A stretch of 64,000 bases of DNA from Blastocatellia bacterium (lineage in GTDB: Bacteria; Acidobacteriota; Blastocatellia; UBA7656; JADIYM01): contig JAJTWZ010000011.1 in the NCBI GenBank assembly GCA_021463145.1, positions 1-64,000 on the forward strand. Direction: 5' to 3'. The translations under genes were made by a program, and so were the position numbers. The notes beneath the pieces are model-generated. The model was not told the DNA's origin. It made no database searches and was given only the letters and a program-made list of their open reading frames with translations. Numbering within the stretch: the first letter of the stretch is position 1; each line of letters begins with the position of its first letter. Below are positions 38,579 through 47,270 of this stretch, one piece after another.

Positions 38579-38867
38579 ATCCCGACCCGGATGTCCGGAT
38601 CGATTGCGGACCGGTCGATGAAAGAGGATGCACCGCACATCCAAAGCTGAATCCGAACCGGCGGCTCGTCGCCCCAACGCTGCTGCGTCCGATCACGCTG
38701 AAATGACCACTTCCGGAGTAACCGCCACGTTCCAGCGACACCACCCGGCAATTGCTGCACGTGACGGACGCCGGATGCGGTACATTCGGCCTTTCGCACG
38801 TGCCGCTACAGCCCGGCGGAATGCCGGCGCAAACGCGGGAGATCAACTACACCAGAGGATTTCACCA

Positions 38868-39722
38868 ATGTTCGAGAAGGACCTCCTGAAAGACAAAGTC
38901 ATCCTCGTCACGGGCGGCGGCACGGGACTCGGCCGCTCGATGGGCGAGCGTTTCCTCGAACTCGGCGCGAAACTGGCGATCGCGAGCCGCAACGTCGAGC
39001 GCCTCGAGAAGGCCGCAGCCGAAATGTCCGCTTCATCCGGCGGCGAGGTGCTGCCCATCGGCTGCGACGTTCGCGATCCAGAATCGGTAGACGCTATGGT
39101 CGGCACGGTCTTCGGGCATTTCGGCAAGGTCGACGTGCTGCTCAACAACGCCGCCGGCAATTTCATCAGCCCGACGGAAAGGCTCTCGAGCCGGGCCGTC
39201 GACGCCGTTCTCGGCATCGTGCTGCACGGGACCTTCTACTGCACGCTAGCGGTCGGCAAGCGTTGGATCGCCGCGGAATCTGGCGGAACGATGCTCAATA
39301 TCGTGACGACATACGCGGAGACGGGCTCCGGCTACGTGGTTCCGTCCGCAGCGGCGAAGGCCGGCGTGCTGGCCTTGACGCGCTCGCTCGCCGTCGAATG
39401 GGCGAAGTACGGGATCCGGATGAACGCAATTGCACCTGGACCATTCCCGACCGAAGGCGCCTGGCAGCGGCTGCTTCCAAGCGAGGAGCTGGCAAACCGG
39501 CTCATCGGCCGGATACCGATGGGGCGCGTCGGCGACCACGCGGAGCTCGCCAATCTCGCCGTGTTCCTGATCAGCGACCGGGTGTCTTACGTCAACGGCG
39601 AGTGCGTCGTGATCGATGGCGGCGAGTGGCTTCGTGGCGCAGGGCAGTTCAGCGATTTCGAGTGCGTCACCAGCGAGCAATGGGATGCGATCGCGACCCT
39701 CGTGAAGGGAAGAAAAGGCTGA
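38868..39722 (+). CDS. 2,4-dienoyl-CoA reductase-like SDR
   Basis: 284 aa from the ATG at 38868. It has the NAD(P)-binding TGGGTGLGRSMGE, the NNAAGNFISPTERLS segment and the APGPFPTEGAWQRL loop. The canonical YxxxK is replaced by SxxxK (PSAAAKAG) with a Tyr upstream (TYAETGSGY). This is the arrangement of mitochondrial-type 2,4-dienoyl-CoA reductases, which use NADPH to reduce dienoyl-CoA from unsaturated fatty-acid beta-oxidation. No other beta-oxidation genes adjoin. Confidence 0.88.
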   Translation: MFEKDLLKDKVILVTGGGTGLGRSMGERFLELGAKLAIASRNVERLEKAAAEMSASSGGEVLPIGCDVRDPESVDAMVGTVFGHFGKVDVLLNNAAGNFISPTERLSSRAVDAVLGIVLHGTFYCTLAVGKRWIAAESGGTMLNIVTTYAETGSGYVVPSAAAKAGVLALTRSLAVEWAKYGIRMNAIAPGPFPTEGAWQRLLPSEELANRLIGRIPMGRVGDHAELANLAVFLISDRVSYVNGECVVIDGGEWLRGAGQFSDFECVTSEQWDAIATLVKGRKG

Positions 39723-39901
39723 GAACGGAGCAGCCGGCCCGTCTCCGCCCACCGTCACAGGTCCGGTTCTTCTCCGTGATCGGCATTTATCTGTATTCAC
39801 CCGTTGGAACGAACCTGTTCGGTCCCGCAACTTTCACTCCCGGCCCCCGTATACAAGCCGAAGCACCTCGCTCCACCACACAATCCAGGGAGGCTCTGAA
39901 C

Positions 39902-41374
39902 ATGAAAGAGCTGGCCGACGTGGCCCTCAACGCCGCGAAGTCGAAGGGCGCGTCTTACGCCGATATCCGCTTCGTCCGCGTTCTCAGGAAGTTCGTCTCG
40001 ACCCGCGAAGATCACGTCACGGGCATTACCGACACCGAAAGCTACGGTTACGGAATCCGCGCACTCGTCGACGGCACGTGGGGCTTCGCGGCGAGCTCGC
40101 AGATCGACCGCGACTCGATTGCCCGAATCGCCGAAGCCGCCGTGGCGATCGCCCGGGCCAACAAGTCCATCCAGAAACGGCCGATCGAGCTCGTGCCCGA
40201 GCCCCCGCACGTCGACGTCTGGCAGACGCCGATCACGAAGGATCCGTTCAAGGTCCCCGTCGACGCCCAGGTGGACCTGCTGCTCAGTGTCAACAGGGCC
40301 GCGATGAAGCCGGTCGCCGGCTACAAGTTCTTCTGCAACTCGCAGGTCTTCTCCATGAAGGAAGAGAAGATCTTCGCGTCGACCGAAGGGACGTACATCG
40401 ACCAGACTCTCGTCCGGACATATCCGACGTACACAGTCACGGCCGTCGACGAGAAGAACAACACGTTCGAGACCCTCTCGACGAACGCGCAGCCGATGGG
40501 CAAGGGCTACGAGTACGTAACCGACGACATCGACCTCGTGAAGGAAGCCGAGGAGTACAACCAGCTGGTCGTCGAAAAGTCGAAGGCCAGGTCGGTTGAA
40601 CCAGGCCGCTACGACCTCGTGCTCAATCCGGAACACCTCTGGCTCACGATCCACGAGTCGATCGGCCACCCGACGGAGCTCGACCGCGTCCTGGGCTACG
40701 AGGCGAATTTCGCCGGAACGAGCTTTGCGACGACAGAAAAGCTCGGCAAGTTCCAGTACGGCTCGAAGCTGATGAACATCGTCGGCGACAAAATTCAGCG
40801 CGACGGCCTTGCGACGTGCGGGTACGACGACGACGGCGTCAAGACGAAGCAGTTCAACATCATCAAGGACGGCGTCCTCGTGGGTTACCAGACGATCCGC
40901 GACAACGCGGGCCTGATCAACCTGAAGGAAAGCGGCGGATGCTGCTACGCCGACAGCTGGTCGTCGGTGCCGTTCCAGCGGATGCCGAACGTGAGCCTGC
41001 TTCCCGCGCCCGGCGATGCGAAGATCATGGACGAGGATCTGATTGCCGGCGTCGATCGCGGTATCTACATCAAGGGCGACGGCAGCTTCTCGATCGACCA
41101 GCAGCGGTTCAACTTCCAGTTCGGCGGACAGCTTTTCTACGAGATCAAGGGCGGCAAGATCGTCGGGCAGCTCCGCCACGTGGCGTACCAGTCAAGGACG
41201 CCCGATTTCTGGAACTCGCTCGACGGCCTCGGCTCGCGCCACTCGTACAGGCTTGGCGGGTCTTACTTCGACGGAAAGGGCGAACCCGGGCAAAGCAATT
41301 CCGTGAGCCACGGCTGCCCTCCGGTTCGAGTGCGGCAAGTGAACGTCATCAACACGGGGAGGAAATTGGGCTGA
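39902..41374 (+). CDS. tldD: Metalloprotease TldD
   Basis: 490 aa from the ATG at 39902, preceded by GGGAGG. The zinc motif HESIGH lies at 251-256 (His251, Glu252, His256), and the C-terminal VNVINTGRKLG-type tail is typical. TldD forms a heterodimer with TldE that degrades unfolded peptides and, in some hosts, matures ribosomally made peptides. The stop overlaps the start of the next gene (TGATG), as expected for an obligate pair. Confidence 0.93.
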   Translation: MKELADVALNAAKSKGASYADIRFVRVLRKFVSTREDHVTGITDTESYGYGIRALVDGTWGFAASSQIDRDSIARIAEAAVAIARANKSIQKRPIELVPEPPHVDVWQTPITKDPFKVPVDAQVDLLLSVNRAAMKPVAGYKFFCNSQVFSMKEEKIFASTEGTYIDQTLVRTYPTYTVTAVDEKNNTFETLSTNAQPMGKGYEYVTDDIDLVKEAEEYNQLVVEKSKARSVEPGRYDLVLNPEHLWLTIHESIGHPTELDRVLGYEANFAGTSFATTEKLGKFQYGSKLMNIVGDKIQRDGLATCGYDDDGVKTKQFNIIKDGVLVGYQTIRDNAGLINLKESGGCCYADSWSSVPFQRMPNVSLLPAPGDAKIMDEDLIAGVDRGIYIKGDGSFSIDQQRFNFQFGGQLFYEIKGGKIVGQLRHVAYQSRTPDFWNSLDGLGSRHSYRLGGSYFDGKGEPGQSNSVSHGCPPVRVRQVNVINTGRKLG

Positions 41375-42714
41375 TGCTTTCAGAACAGGATGCCAAGCGA
41401 ATCATCGAGAAGGCTCTCAGCTACGCCTCGGCCGAGTCGACGGTAGTCTCTCTCGGGGGCGGAGCGACCGGGGACACGCGTTTTGCGGTCAACACCGTAA
41501 CAACGAGCGGATTTCGCGACCAGGCGACGCTGACGGTCACGAGTTCCTATGGACTGCGCTCCGGAAACTCGAATACCGACACACTCACCGACGACTCGAT
41601 CGCAAGGACGGTGAAAGCCGCCGAGGCCATCGCGCGCCTGTCACCCGAGGACCCCGAGACAATGCCGCTGCTCGGTCCCCAGACCTACGCACCCGTGACG
41701 AATGGATGGGACGAAGCCACCGTCAAGGCCGGCCCGGAATGGAGGTCGAAGATCGCAAGTGCGGTCCTGACCGGGGCGCAGTCGAAGAATCTCGTAGCGG
41801 CGGGATTCGTGCAGAACGGCGGCGGGTTCCAGGCGATCGGCAACTCGAAGGGACTGTTCGCATACGGGCGCGGGTCGAACGCCAACTACTCGACGACGGT
41901 GCGCACGGTGATCGGAACTGGCGGCGGTTCCGGCTGGGCGGCGGCCGAAGGCAACACGATCGGCGAGGTTGACGGCGCTAGCGTCGCCGCCCGCGCTATT
42001 CAGAAGGCGGAGCTCTCGGCGAATGCGGTTGCTATCGAGCCCGGTAAGTACACCGTGATCCTCGAGCCGGTCGCCGTCGCGGACCTCGTGACGTTCATGT
42101 TTTTCTTCGCGAACACTCGAACGGCCGACGAGGGCCGCAGCTTCCTGTCCAGAAAGGGGGGCGGCAACCGGAAGGGCGAGAAATTCTTCGGCGATCAGGT
42201 CTCGATATACACGGACCCGAACGACCGGGTCTCGCCGGGCTTCGCGTTCTCCGGCGACGGCCAACCTACGCGGAAGATGGATTTCGTCCGCAACGGCGTG
42301 GTGACGAACATGCTCACGGGCCGCTACTGGGCTCGCAAGACGAACTCTGAACCGACGCCGTTTCCGACTAACCTCATAATGGAAGGCGGAAAGTCGTCGG
42401 TCGACGAGATGGTCGCCTCGACGGAGCGCGGAATCCTGGTGACGAGGTTCTGGTACATCCGGCTCGTTGATGCGCAGTCGGTGCTGTTGACCGGGTTGAC
42501 TCGTGACGGGACGTTTCTCGTCGAGAAGGGCAAGATCAAGTCTGCGATCAAGAACTTCCGGTTCAACGAGAGCCCGGTGATCATGCTCAACAACGTTGCG
42601 GCGATGTCGCCGTCGGCTCGAGTGACGGGCAGCAACGGCGGAAACTTCTCGGTGATGATGCCGGGGCTCAAGGTCGACAACTTTACGTTCACGTCCCTTT
42701 CCGACGCGGTGTAG
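41374..42714 (+). CDS. tldE: TldD partner protein TldE/PmbA-like
   Basis: 446 aa, starting in the tldD stop with a GGGGAGG ribosome site at 41356-41362. Family features include YTVILEPVAVADLVTFMFFF, the FSGDGQPTRKMDFVRNGVVTNML region and the C-terminal VDNFTF. It lacks the HExxH motif, as normal for the non-catalytic subunit. It completes the heterodimer. I see no small precursor-peptide gene beside the pair, so general proteolysis is the safer reading. Confidence 0.9.
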   Translation: MLSEQDAKRIIEKALSYASAESTVVSLGGGATGDTRFAVNTVTTSGFRDQATLTVTSSYGLRSGNSNTDTLTDDSIARTVKAAEAIARLSPEDPETMPLLGPQTYAPVTNGWDEATVKAGPEWRSKIASAVLTGAQSKNLVAAGFVQNGGGFQAIGNSKGLFAYGRGSNANYSTTVRTVIGTGGGSGWAAAEGNTIGEVDGASVAARAIQKAELSANAVAIEPGKYTVILEPVAVADLVTFMFFFANTRTADEGRSFLSRKGGGNRKGEKFFGDQVSIYTDPNDRVSPGFAFSGDGQPTRKMDFVRNGVVTNMLTGRYWARKTNSEPTPFPTNLIMEGGKSSVDEMVASTERGILVTRFWYIRLVDAQSVLLTGLTRDGTFLVEKGKIKSAIKNFRFNESPVIMLNNVAAMSPSARVTGSNGGNFSVMMPGLKVDNFTFTSLSDAV

Positions 42715-42856
42715 GAGCTGACAGGATTACAGGATTTGCAGGATTGACAGAATTCTCTTCGGTGGTGCGCAAAGCGCCCGTTGCGATGAGCGTGCGCCTT
42801 TCGCACTACCAAGCAGAATCTTGTTAATCCTGTTAATCCTGTAATCCTGTCAGCTC
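42715..42856. repeat. ACAGGATT-family composite hairpin (copy C)
   Basis: Perfect 22-bp outer arms at 42715-42736 and 42835-42856 (GAGCTGACAGGATTACAG... and complement). Further AGGATT/AATCCT units lie inside, and an inner inverted repeat GGTGGTGCGCAAAGCGC pairs with GCGCCTTTCGCACTACC with mismatches. It lies between tldE and hflX on the same strand. Confidence 0.8.
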
Positions 42857-42861
42857 TCCTC

Positions 42862-42867
42862 TATACT
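42862..42867 (+). promoter_or_regulatory. -10-like box, possible leaderless start of hflX
   Basis: TATACT followed by exactly six bases and the GTG at 42874. It lies just outside the repeat hairpin. There is no Shine-Dalgarno sequence and no good -35 hexamer. Confidence 0.4.
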
Positions 42868-42873
42868 GCTGGC

Positions 42874-44577
42874 GTGTCTGACAACGTTCTCGGCAACACA
42901 GCCGGTCTCAAGCCCAATCACCTCCGCCGTCTCGAAAAGCTGCACGACCGTCGCGTCCAGCCCAACCGGATCGTCACTCAGGAGTTCGCCCGCCAACTGA
43001 CCGAGATCTCGCACGAGATCCGCAGGCAGGTCGGCGTGCTCGTCGACCGATCGGGCTATGTCGCTTCGGTGATGGTTGGCGACGCGAACTCGATCGAAAT
43101 TCCGGACATCAAGCGCAATCGCGCGGCCACGTCGCGTTTCCGCGGCGTCCGGTTGCTGCACACGCACCTCAAGGGCGAGCAACTCACGCAGGACGACCTC
43201 ACGGATCTCGCGCTCCTGCGGCTCGACCTGGTGGCAGCCGTGACGATGGACGACAGCGGCATTCCAGCGCTCGTCCACACCGCTCATCTGGTCCCGAACG
43301 GAATGGCCGTCAAAGGTAACGGCACGCTTGGCGCGCTGGAGCCGTGGACTCTGCTGCCGCCCACGCCGCCAAGCCTGCTGGAGGACGACTTCCTCGATCT
43401 CATCGAAAGCCTCGAAGCGGAGTTCGCGCGCACTCGTCAGACTCGCGCGGCGTCCGACAAAGCCGACCGCGCCATCCTCGTCAACGTGACGACGGGCGAC
43501 GCCGATGCGGCAACCGAGTCAATGGAAGAACTGGCCGAGCTCGCGCGCTCGTCGGGCGTCGTCGTGCTCGACTCGATCGTCCAGAAGCGCAACCAGCTCG
43601 ACCCGCGCACCCTCGTCGGCAGCGGCAAACTCAAACAGCTTCTGATCCACGCGATGCAACTCGGCGTCGACATGATCATCTTCGACCGCGATCTGACGCC
43701 GTCACAGGTGCGGTCGATCAATGCCGCGACCGAACTGAAGGTCGTCGACCGAACGCAGCTCATCCTCGACATCTTCGCCCAGCGCGCGCAGAGCCGCGAA
43801 GGCAAGATCCAGGTCGAGCTCGCGCAGTTGAAATACGTGCTGCCGCGGCTGACCGGCTCGGGCGCCGAGATGTCGCGCCTCGCCGGCGGCATCGGCGGTC
43901 GCGGACCGGGCGAAACGAAGCTCGAAGTCGACAGGCGCCGCGCACGAGAACGAATCACGCTGCTCGAGCGCGAGATCGAGAACCTGCGGAAACACCGGAG
44001 GACTCGTCGCTCCAATCGCGACCGGCACGGCCTGCCGGTTGTCTCGATCGTCGGCTACACGAACGCGGGCAAGTCGACCCTGCTCAACGCACTGACGGGC
44101 AGCGGCGTGCTCGCCGAGAACCGCATGTTCGCGACGCTAGATCCGACCAGCCGCCGCCTGCGCCTGCCGCGCGACCGCGAGGTCATCATCAACGACACGG
44201 TGGGATTCATACGCGATCTGCCGCAGGACCTCATCGTGGCGTTTCGGGCGACTCTGGAGGAGATGGAAGGCTCTGACCTTCTCCTCCACCTCGTCGACGC
44301 GTCGAGCCCGACGCTCGAAGCGCAGATCGCGTCCGTCAACGGCATCCTCGAGGATCTGGCTTTGACCGGGATCCCGCGACTCGTGGTGTTCAACAAGATG
44401 GATCGGGTCGACCCCGGGGCAATCGACAACCTCTGCCGCACGCACGATGCAATGGCGGTCTCGGCGCTGCAGCCGGCGACGCTCGTGCCTCTTGTGGAGA
44501 AGATGCGCGAGTTCGTGACCATGAAGCCGCGCCCGGAGGAACAGGCGGCCGAAGCAGCCGCCACGCTTACGGGCTGA
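42874..44577 (+). CDS. hflX: Ribosome-associated GTPase HflX, long form
   Basis: 567 aa. The HflX signature GGIGGRGPGETKLE is followed by the G-domain: G1 GYTNAGKST, G3 DTVGFI and G4 NKMD. It splits or rescues stalled ribosomes under stress. About 190 extra N-terminal residues precede the usual HflX N-domain (which begins near AILVNVTTG), as in the extended HflX of some Firmicutes. The start is GTG without a ribosome site. The gene is not near hfq, its frequent neighbour. Confidence 0.93.
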   Translation: MSDNVLGNTAGLKPNHLRRLEKLHDRRVQPNRIVTQEFARQLTEISHEIRRQVGVLVDRSGYVASVMVGDANSIEIPDIKRNRAATSRFRGVRLLHTHLKGEQLTQDDLTDLALLRLDLVAAVTMDDSGIPALVHTAHLVPNGMAVKGNGTLGALEPWTLLPPTPPSLLEDDFLDLIESLEAEFARTRQTRAASDKADRAILVNVTTGDADAATESMEELAELARSSGVVVLDSIVQKRNQLDPRTLVGSGKLKQLLIHAMQLGVDMIIFDRDLTPSQVRSINAATELKVVDRTQLILDIFAQRAQSREGKIQVELAQLKYVLPRLTGSGAEMSRLAGGIGGRGPGETKLEVDRRRARERITLLEREIENLRKHRRTRRSNRDRHGLPVVSIVGYTNAGKSTLLNALTGSGVLAENRMFATLDPTSRRLRLPRDREVIINDTVGFIRDLPQDLIVAFRATLEEMEGSDLLLHLVDASSPTLEAQIASVNGILEDLALTGIPRLVVFNKMDRVDPGAIDNLCRTHDAMAVSALQPATLVPLVEKMREFVTMKPRPEEQAAEAAATLTG

Positions 44578-44624
44578 CCCGGAAGCACCGCCAGTTCGCA
44601 GGTGGCGGCGATGGTCCGCATTCT

Positions 44625-45410
44625 TTACTGGTCGTACCGGGCACCCGGATTAGCGAGCCACTCGCTCCAGGTAGTGGTTCCCTTGTCGCCGTCCGGCGCC
44701 GTATTGAATCCGGCCCGAAATCCGGCTGCTACCTTGCCCAGCATCGGCAATCTTACGGTGGGTTTGGTGACACCTCGCGCGGCCTTCCACAATTGAGCGG
44801 CCTCATCGACGGACATCGCCTGGGGACCGGCAAAATCCCGCAGCATGCCACCGGCGCCGTCCGACAGAGCCCGGAGGATTCTGCCCGCAACCTCTTCCGT
44901 TGCGACGCTCTGGACCTTCAAGCGCGACGGAAGCGGAAAGACGAACGGATACTTTGCCGCCCCCGCAAGAAGCACGTCGATGAAGGAATGAAACTGCGCG
45001 GCGCGCAGAATCGAGTACGGCGCTCCGGTCGCCGCCAGCGCGTTTTCGGCCTCGAGTTTTCGCTCGTAGTACGGATACGGGATCTTGTCGATTCCAATTA
45101 TCGAGACGAACAGAAGGTGGGCGACTCCGGCGTCGCGCGCCGCTTCGCCAAGGAGCTTCGTGCCTTCGACGTCGGCCGCCGCCGCGCGTGCGGGATCGCT
45201 CGCCGAATGCACGATCGCGTCGATACCGTCGAGCGCGTCCCGGAGACCGGCCCCTGTCTCCAGATCGACCACCGCCCAGGTGGCCCCATTTGGAGCCGCG
45301 CCGGAGCGCGGCCGCCGGCTCGCGATTCGAACGCCATGACCAGCGTCGAGCGCCCGGGAAACGACCAGTCCGCCAAGGTGGCCGGTGCCTCCCGTTACGA
45401 GAATGTTCAT
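44625..45410 (-). CDS. NAD(P)-binding NmrA/SDR-a-like protein
   Basis: 261 aa with AAGGAGACAAG before the ATG. An N-terminal VTGGTGHLGG dinucleotide motif, a SASDPARAAAADVEGTKLL segment and a YYERKLEAENAL helix mark the atypical SDR (NmrA/HSCARG-like) group. The classical catalytic Tyr-Lys is not clear, so it may be a redox sensor or a reductase. It overlaps the VOC gene by 4 nt and ends a carbonic anhydrase-VOC-SDR operon. Confidence 0.85.
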   Translation of the reverse strand: MNILVTGGTGHLGGLVVSRALDAGHGVRIASRRPRSGAAPNGATWAVVDLETGAGLRDALDGIDAIVHSASDPARAAAADVEGTKLLGEAARDAGVAHLLFVSIIGIDKIPYPYYERKLEAENALAATGAPYSILRAAQFHSFIDVLLAGAAKYPFVFPLPSRLKVQSVATEEVAGRILRALSDGAGGMLRDFAGPQAMSVDEAAQLWKAARGVTKPTVRLPMLGKVAAGFRAGFNTAPDGDKGTTTWSEWLANPGARYDQ

Positions 45411-45808
45411 CTTGTCTCCTTGTTAACCCAGGCGGCCCGCTGTAGAACCACGCGGTAGCCGTCGCGATCTTCGAACGTCCGTCCCAGCCTGTCCCAATAC
45501 GGATTGAGCGATGCGACTGTTGCAAACCCGGCGGCCTCCATGCGCTCGCACGCCGCCGTCCACTCCGCTTCGCCGGAAAGATAGAACACGACGAGGTCTT
45601 CGGCCGTGGGCGCCGGGGGCACCGGATGAGTTCGGCAGCGCGTGAACTCGAAGTGGTAGTCGAGTCCGTCGCGGCCGAGCATCACGCCGTCGAACCCGTC
45701 GTGATCCGAAAAACCGCCGATCACGCGAAGATCGAGGCCTTCGACATACATCTTCCGCGTGCGATCGACGTCGGTCACCGGCCGTGCAATGCGGAGGTGG
45801 GCAAGCAC
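45407..45808 (-). CDS. VOC (glyoxalase/bleomycin-resistance) superfamily protein
   Basis: 133 aa from a GTG at 45808, 10 nt after the carbonic anhydrase stop; a GTG at 45838 would overlap it. The fold pattern HLRIARPVTDVDRTRKMYVEGLDLRVIG...GRTFEDRDGYRVVLQRA has the usual betaalphabetabetabeta repeats, with a His near the start and Glu/Asp near the end as possible metal ligands. The substrate is unknown. It is coupled to the NAD(P)-binding gene. Confidence 0.8.
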   Translation of the reverse strand: MLAHLRIARPVTDVDRTRKMYVEGLDLRVIGGFSDHDGFDGVMLGRDGLDYHFEFTRCRTHPVPPAPTAEDLVVFYLSGEAEWTAACERMEAAGFATVASLNPYWDRLGRTFEDRDGYRVVLQRAAWVNKETR

Positions 45809-45818
45809 GGGAATCGCG

Positions 45819-46451
45819 TCAACTCGAAACCGGCACACCGTCGAAGAAATCGACGATGCCGGTCTCGAGGGAGTATTCGGCGCCGACAACGACGAGCCCC
45901 TCGTCTCGAATTAGCGACTCGAGCAACGGCGAAGCATGGCGGAGGTGATCGGCACTCGCCTTCACGTTGTCGCGGACCGCCTGCTCGAGGAGCGCTTCGG
46001 AATCGTGGCGCAGATCAGTCGAAAGCAGCCCCTCGATCGACGGCCGGATGAAGTCGACGATCGCGTGGATGTTGCGCGACGGATTCTCGGAGGGTTGCTG
46101 CAACTCCTCGAGCGTAGCCCTGATGGCGCCGCAACTGGTGTGGCCAAGCACGACGGCGAGCCGCGTCCCGAGCTTCGCTGCCGCGAACTCGACACTGCCA
46201 ACCAACGCGGGCGCAACGATGTTCCCGGCTACTCGAATGACGAACAGGTCGCCGAGTCCCTGGTCGAAAACGATTTCGGCCGGAACGCGCGAATCGGAAC
46301 AGCCGAGAAGCACGGCGAACGGGTCCTGCCGCTCGGAGAGTTCGAGTCGTCGCGCCATTCCGGTTCTCGACTTCGAATCGAACACGTTGGACGCGAATCG
46401 TCGATTCCCCTCGACGAGCAGTTCTAATGCTTCCTGGGCGGTTCTGGGCAT
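45819..46451 (-). CDS. Beta-class carbonic anhydrase
   Basis: 210 aa from the ATG at 46451 (MPRTAQEALELLVEGNRRF, a typical start). It interconverts CO2 and bicarbonate. Zinc ligands Cys51 (CSDSR), His104 and Cys107 (HTSCGA) and the Asp53/Arg55 dyad are present. No signal peptide is visible, so it is cytosolic. It is the first gene of a three-gene minus-strand operon and is divergent from an OmpR-type regulator, 132 nt away. Confidence 0.94.
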   Translation of the reverse strand: MPRTAQEALELLVEGNRRFASNVFDSKSRTGMARRLELSERQDPFAVLLGCSDSRVPAEIVFDQGLGDLFVIRVAGNIVAPALVGSVEFAAAKLGTRLAVVLGHTSCGAIRATLEELQQPSENPSRNIHAIVDFIRPSIEGLLSTDLRHDSEALLEQAVRDNVKASADHLRHASPLLESLIRDEGLVVVGAEYSLETGIVDFFDGVPVSS

Positions 46452-46583
46452 ATCGTGATTTCCTACCGAAGTCCGGCAGCATCCACGTGGCCGGGGTGCC
46501 GCGTCAAGCGGAACGTGAGGAAGGCAGCCTCGTGCCGTCTCGCTGGACAGTACTGGCATACTGATCGTCCGAGGCGAGCGACG

Positions 46584-47270
46584 ATGAGAATACTGCTGGT
46601 AGAGGACGAACTGCACGCAGCTGAAATGCTGGCGAAGGGACTTCGGGAGCAGGCCTACGCCGTCGACGTTGCCGGCGACGGCGTGTCCGCCCTCGAAGCG
46701 GCCCTCCTCACTCCGTACGACGCCATCGTTCTCGACTGGATGTTACCGCGAAAAAGCGGTTACGACGTGTGCCGCGAACTGCGCGCGACCGGAAACTCCG
46801 TCCCCATCCTCATGCTGACGGCACGCGACGCGGTCGGCGACCGCATTGCCGGGCTCGACGCCGGGGCCGACGACTACCTCGTCAAGCCGTTCCATTATCG
46901 CGAACTGCTCGCCCGTCTCAGGGCGTTGCGGCGGCGGGGCAATGTGTTCTCGCCCGACCTGGTGTCGGTCGGCGACCTCGAGGTCGATTCACGCTCGCAC
47001 GTCGTTCGCCGCGCCGGAGCGCAGATCGAATTGACGGCGAAGGAGTTTGCATTGCTCGAGTTCCTCGCGCGCCGCGCCGGTGAAGTAGTCGGACGGGCCG
47101 AAATCTCGGAGCACGTCTGGGCGAACACGTACGACCCGTTCTCGAATCTCATCGAAGTGTATGTTCAACGTCTGAGACGAAAACTCGGCGACTCCGGCCC
47201 GAAACGCCTGATCAGGACTCGCCGCGGCGAGGGATACATATTGTCGCCGGAGGACCACGGCAGTGATTAG
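46584..47270 (+). CDS. OmpR/PhoB-family response regulator
   Basis: 228 aa from the ATG at 46584. The receiver has EDE (acidic pocket), phospho-acceptor Asp51 and Lys101 (LVKPF). The winged-helix domain ends with VYVQRLRRKLGDSGPKRLIRTRRGEGYIL. Its stop overlaps the kinase start by 8 nt. The signal is unknown. Close neighbours are a carbonic anhydrase and a secreted phosphatase-like enzyme. Confidence 0.93.
   Translation: MRILLVEDELHAAEMLAKGLREQAYAVDVAGDGVSALEAALLTPYDAIVLDWMLPRKSGYDVCRELRATGNSVPILMLTARDAVGDRIAGLDAGADDYLVKPFHYRELLARLRALRRRGNVFSPDLVSVGDLEVDSRSHVVRRAGAQIELTAKEFALLEFLARRAGEVVGRAEISEHVWANTYDPFSNLIEVYVQRLRRKLGDSGPKRLIRTRRGEGYILSPEDHGSD

Larger units (their letters stand above)
38089..38867. 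other. 779-bp gene-free repeat island
   Basis: No supported gene. It contains a 16-bp tandem repeat (38121-38183), four GACCGC-NNN-GCGGTC palindromes and a 14-bp inverted repeat (38510-38550). The last 150 bp lead to the SDR gene, whose AGAGG ribosome site is near 38853. Confidence 0.75.

Noticed and set aside
38097-38621. 174-aa open frame in the repeat island
   Set aside because: It runs through tandem and palindromic repeats, with no ribosome site and no protein pattern.
39902-42714. TldD/TldE as part of a peptide-antibiotic (RiPP) cluster
   Set aside because: No small precursor gene, transporter or immunity gene is adjacent, so general proteolysis is more likely.
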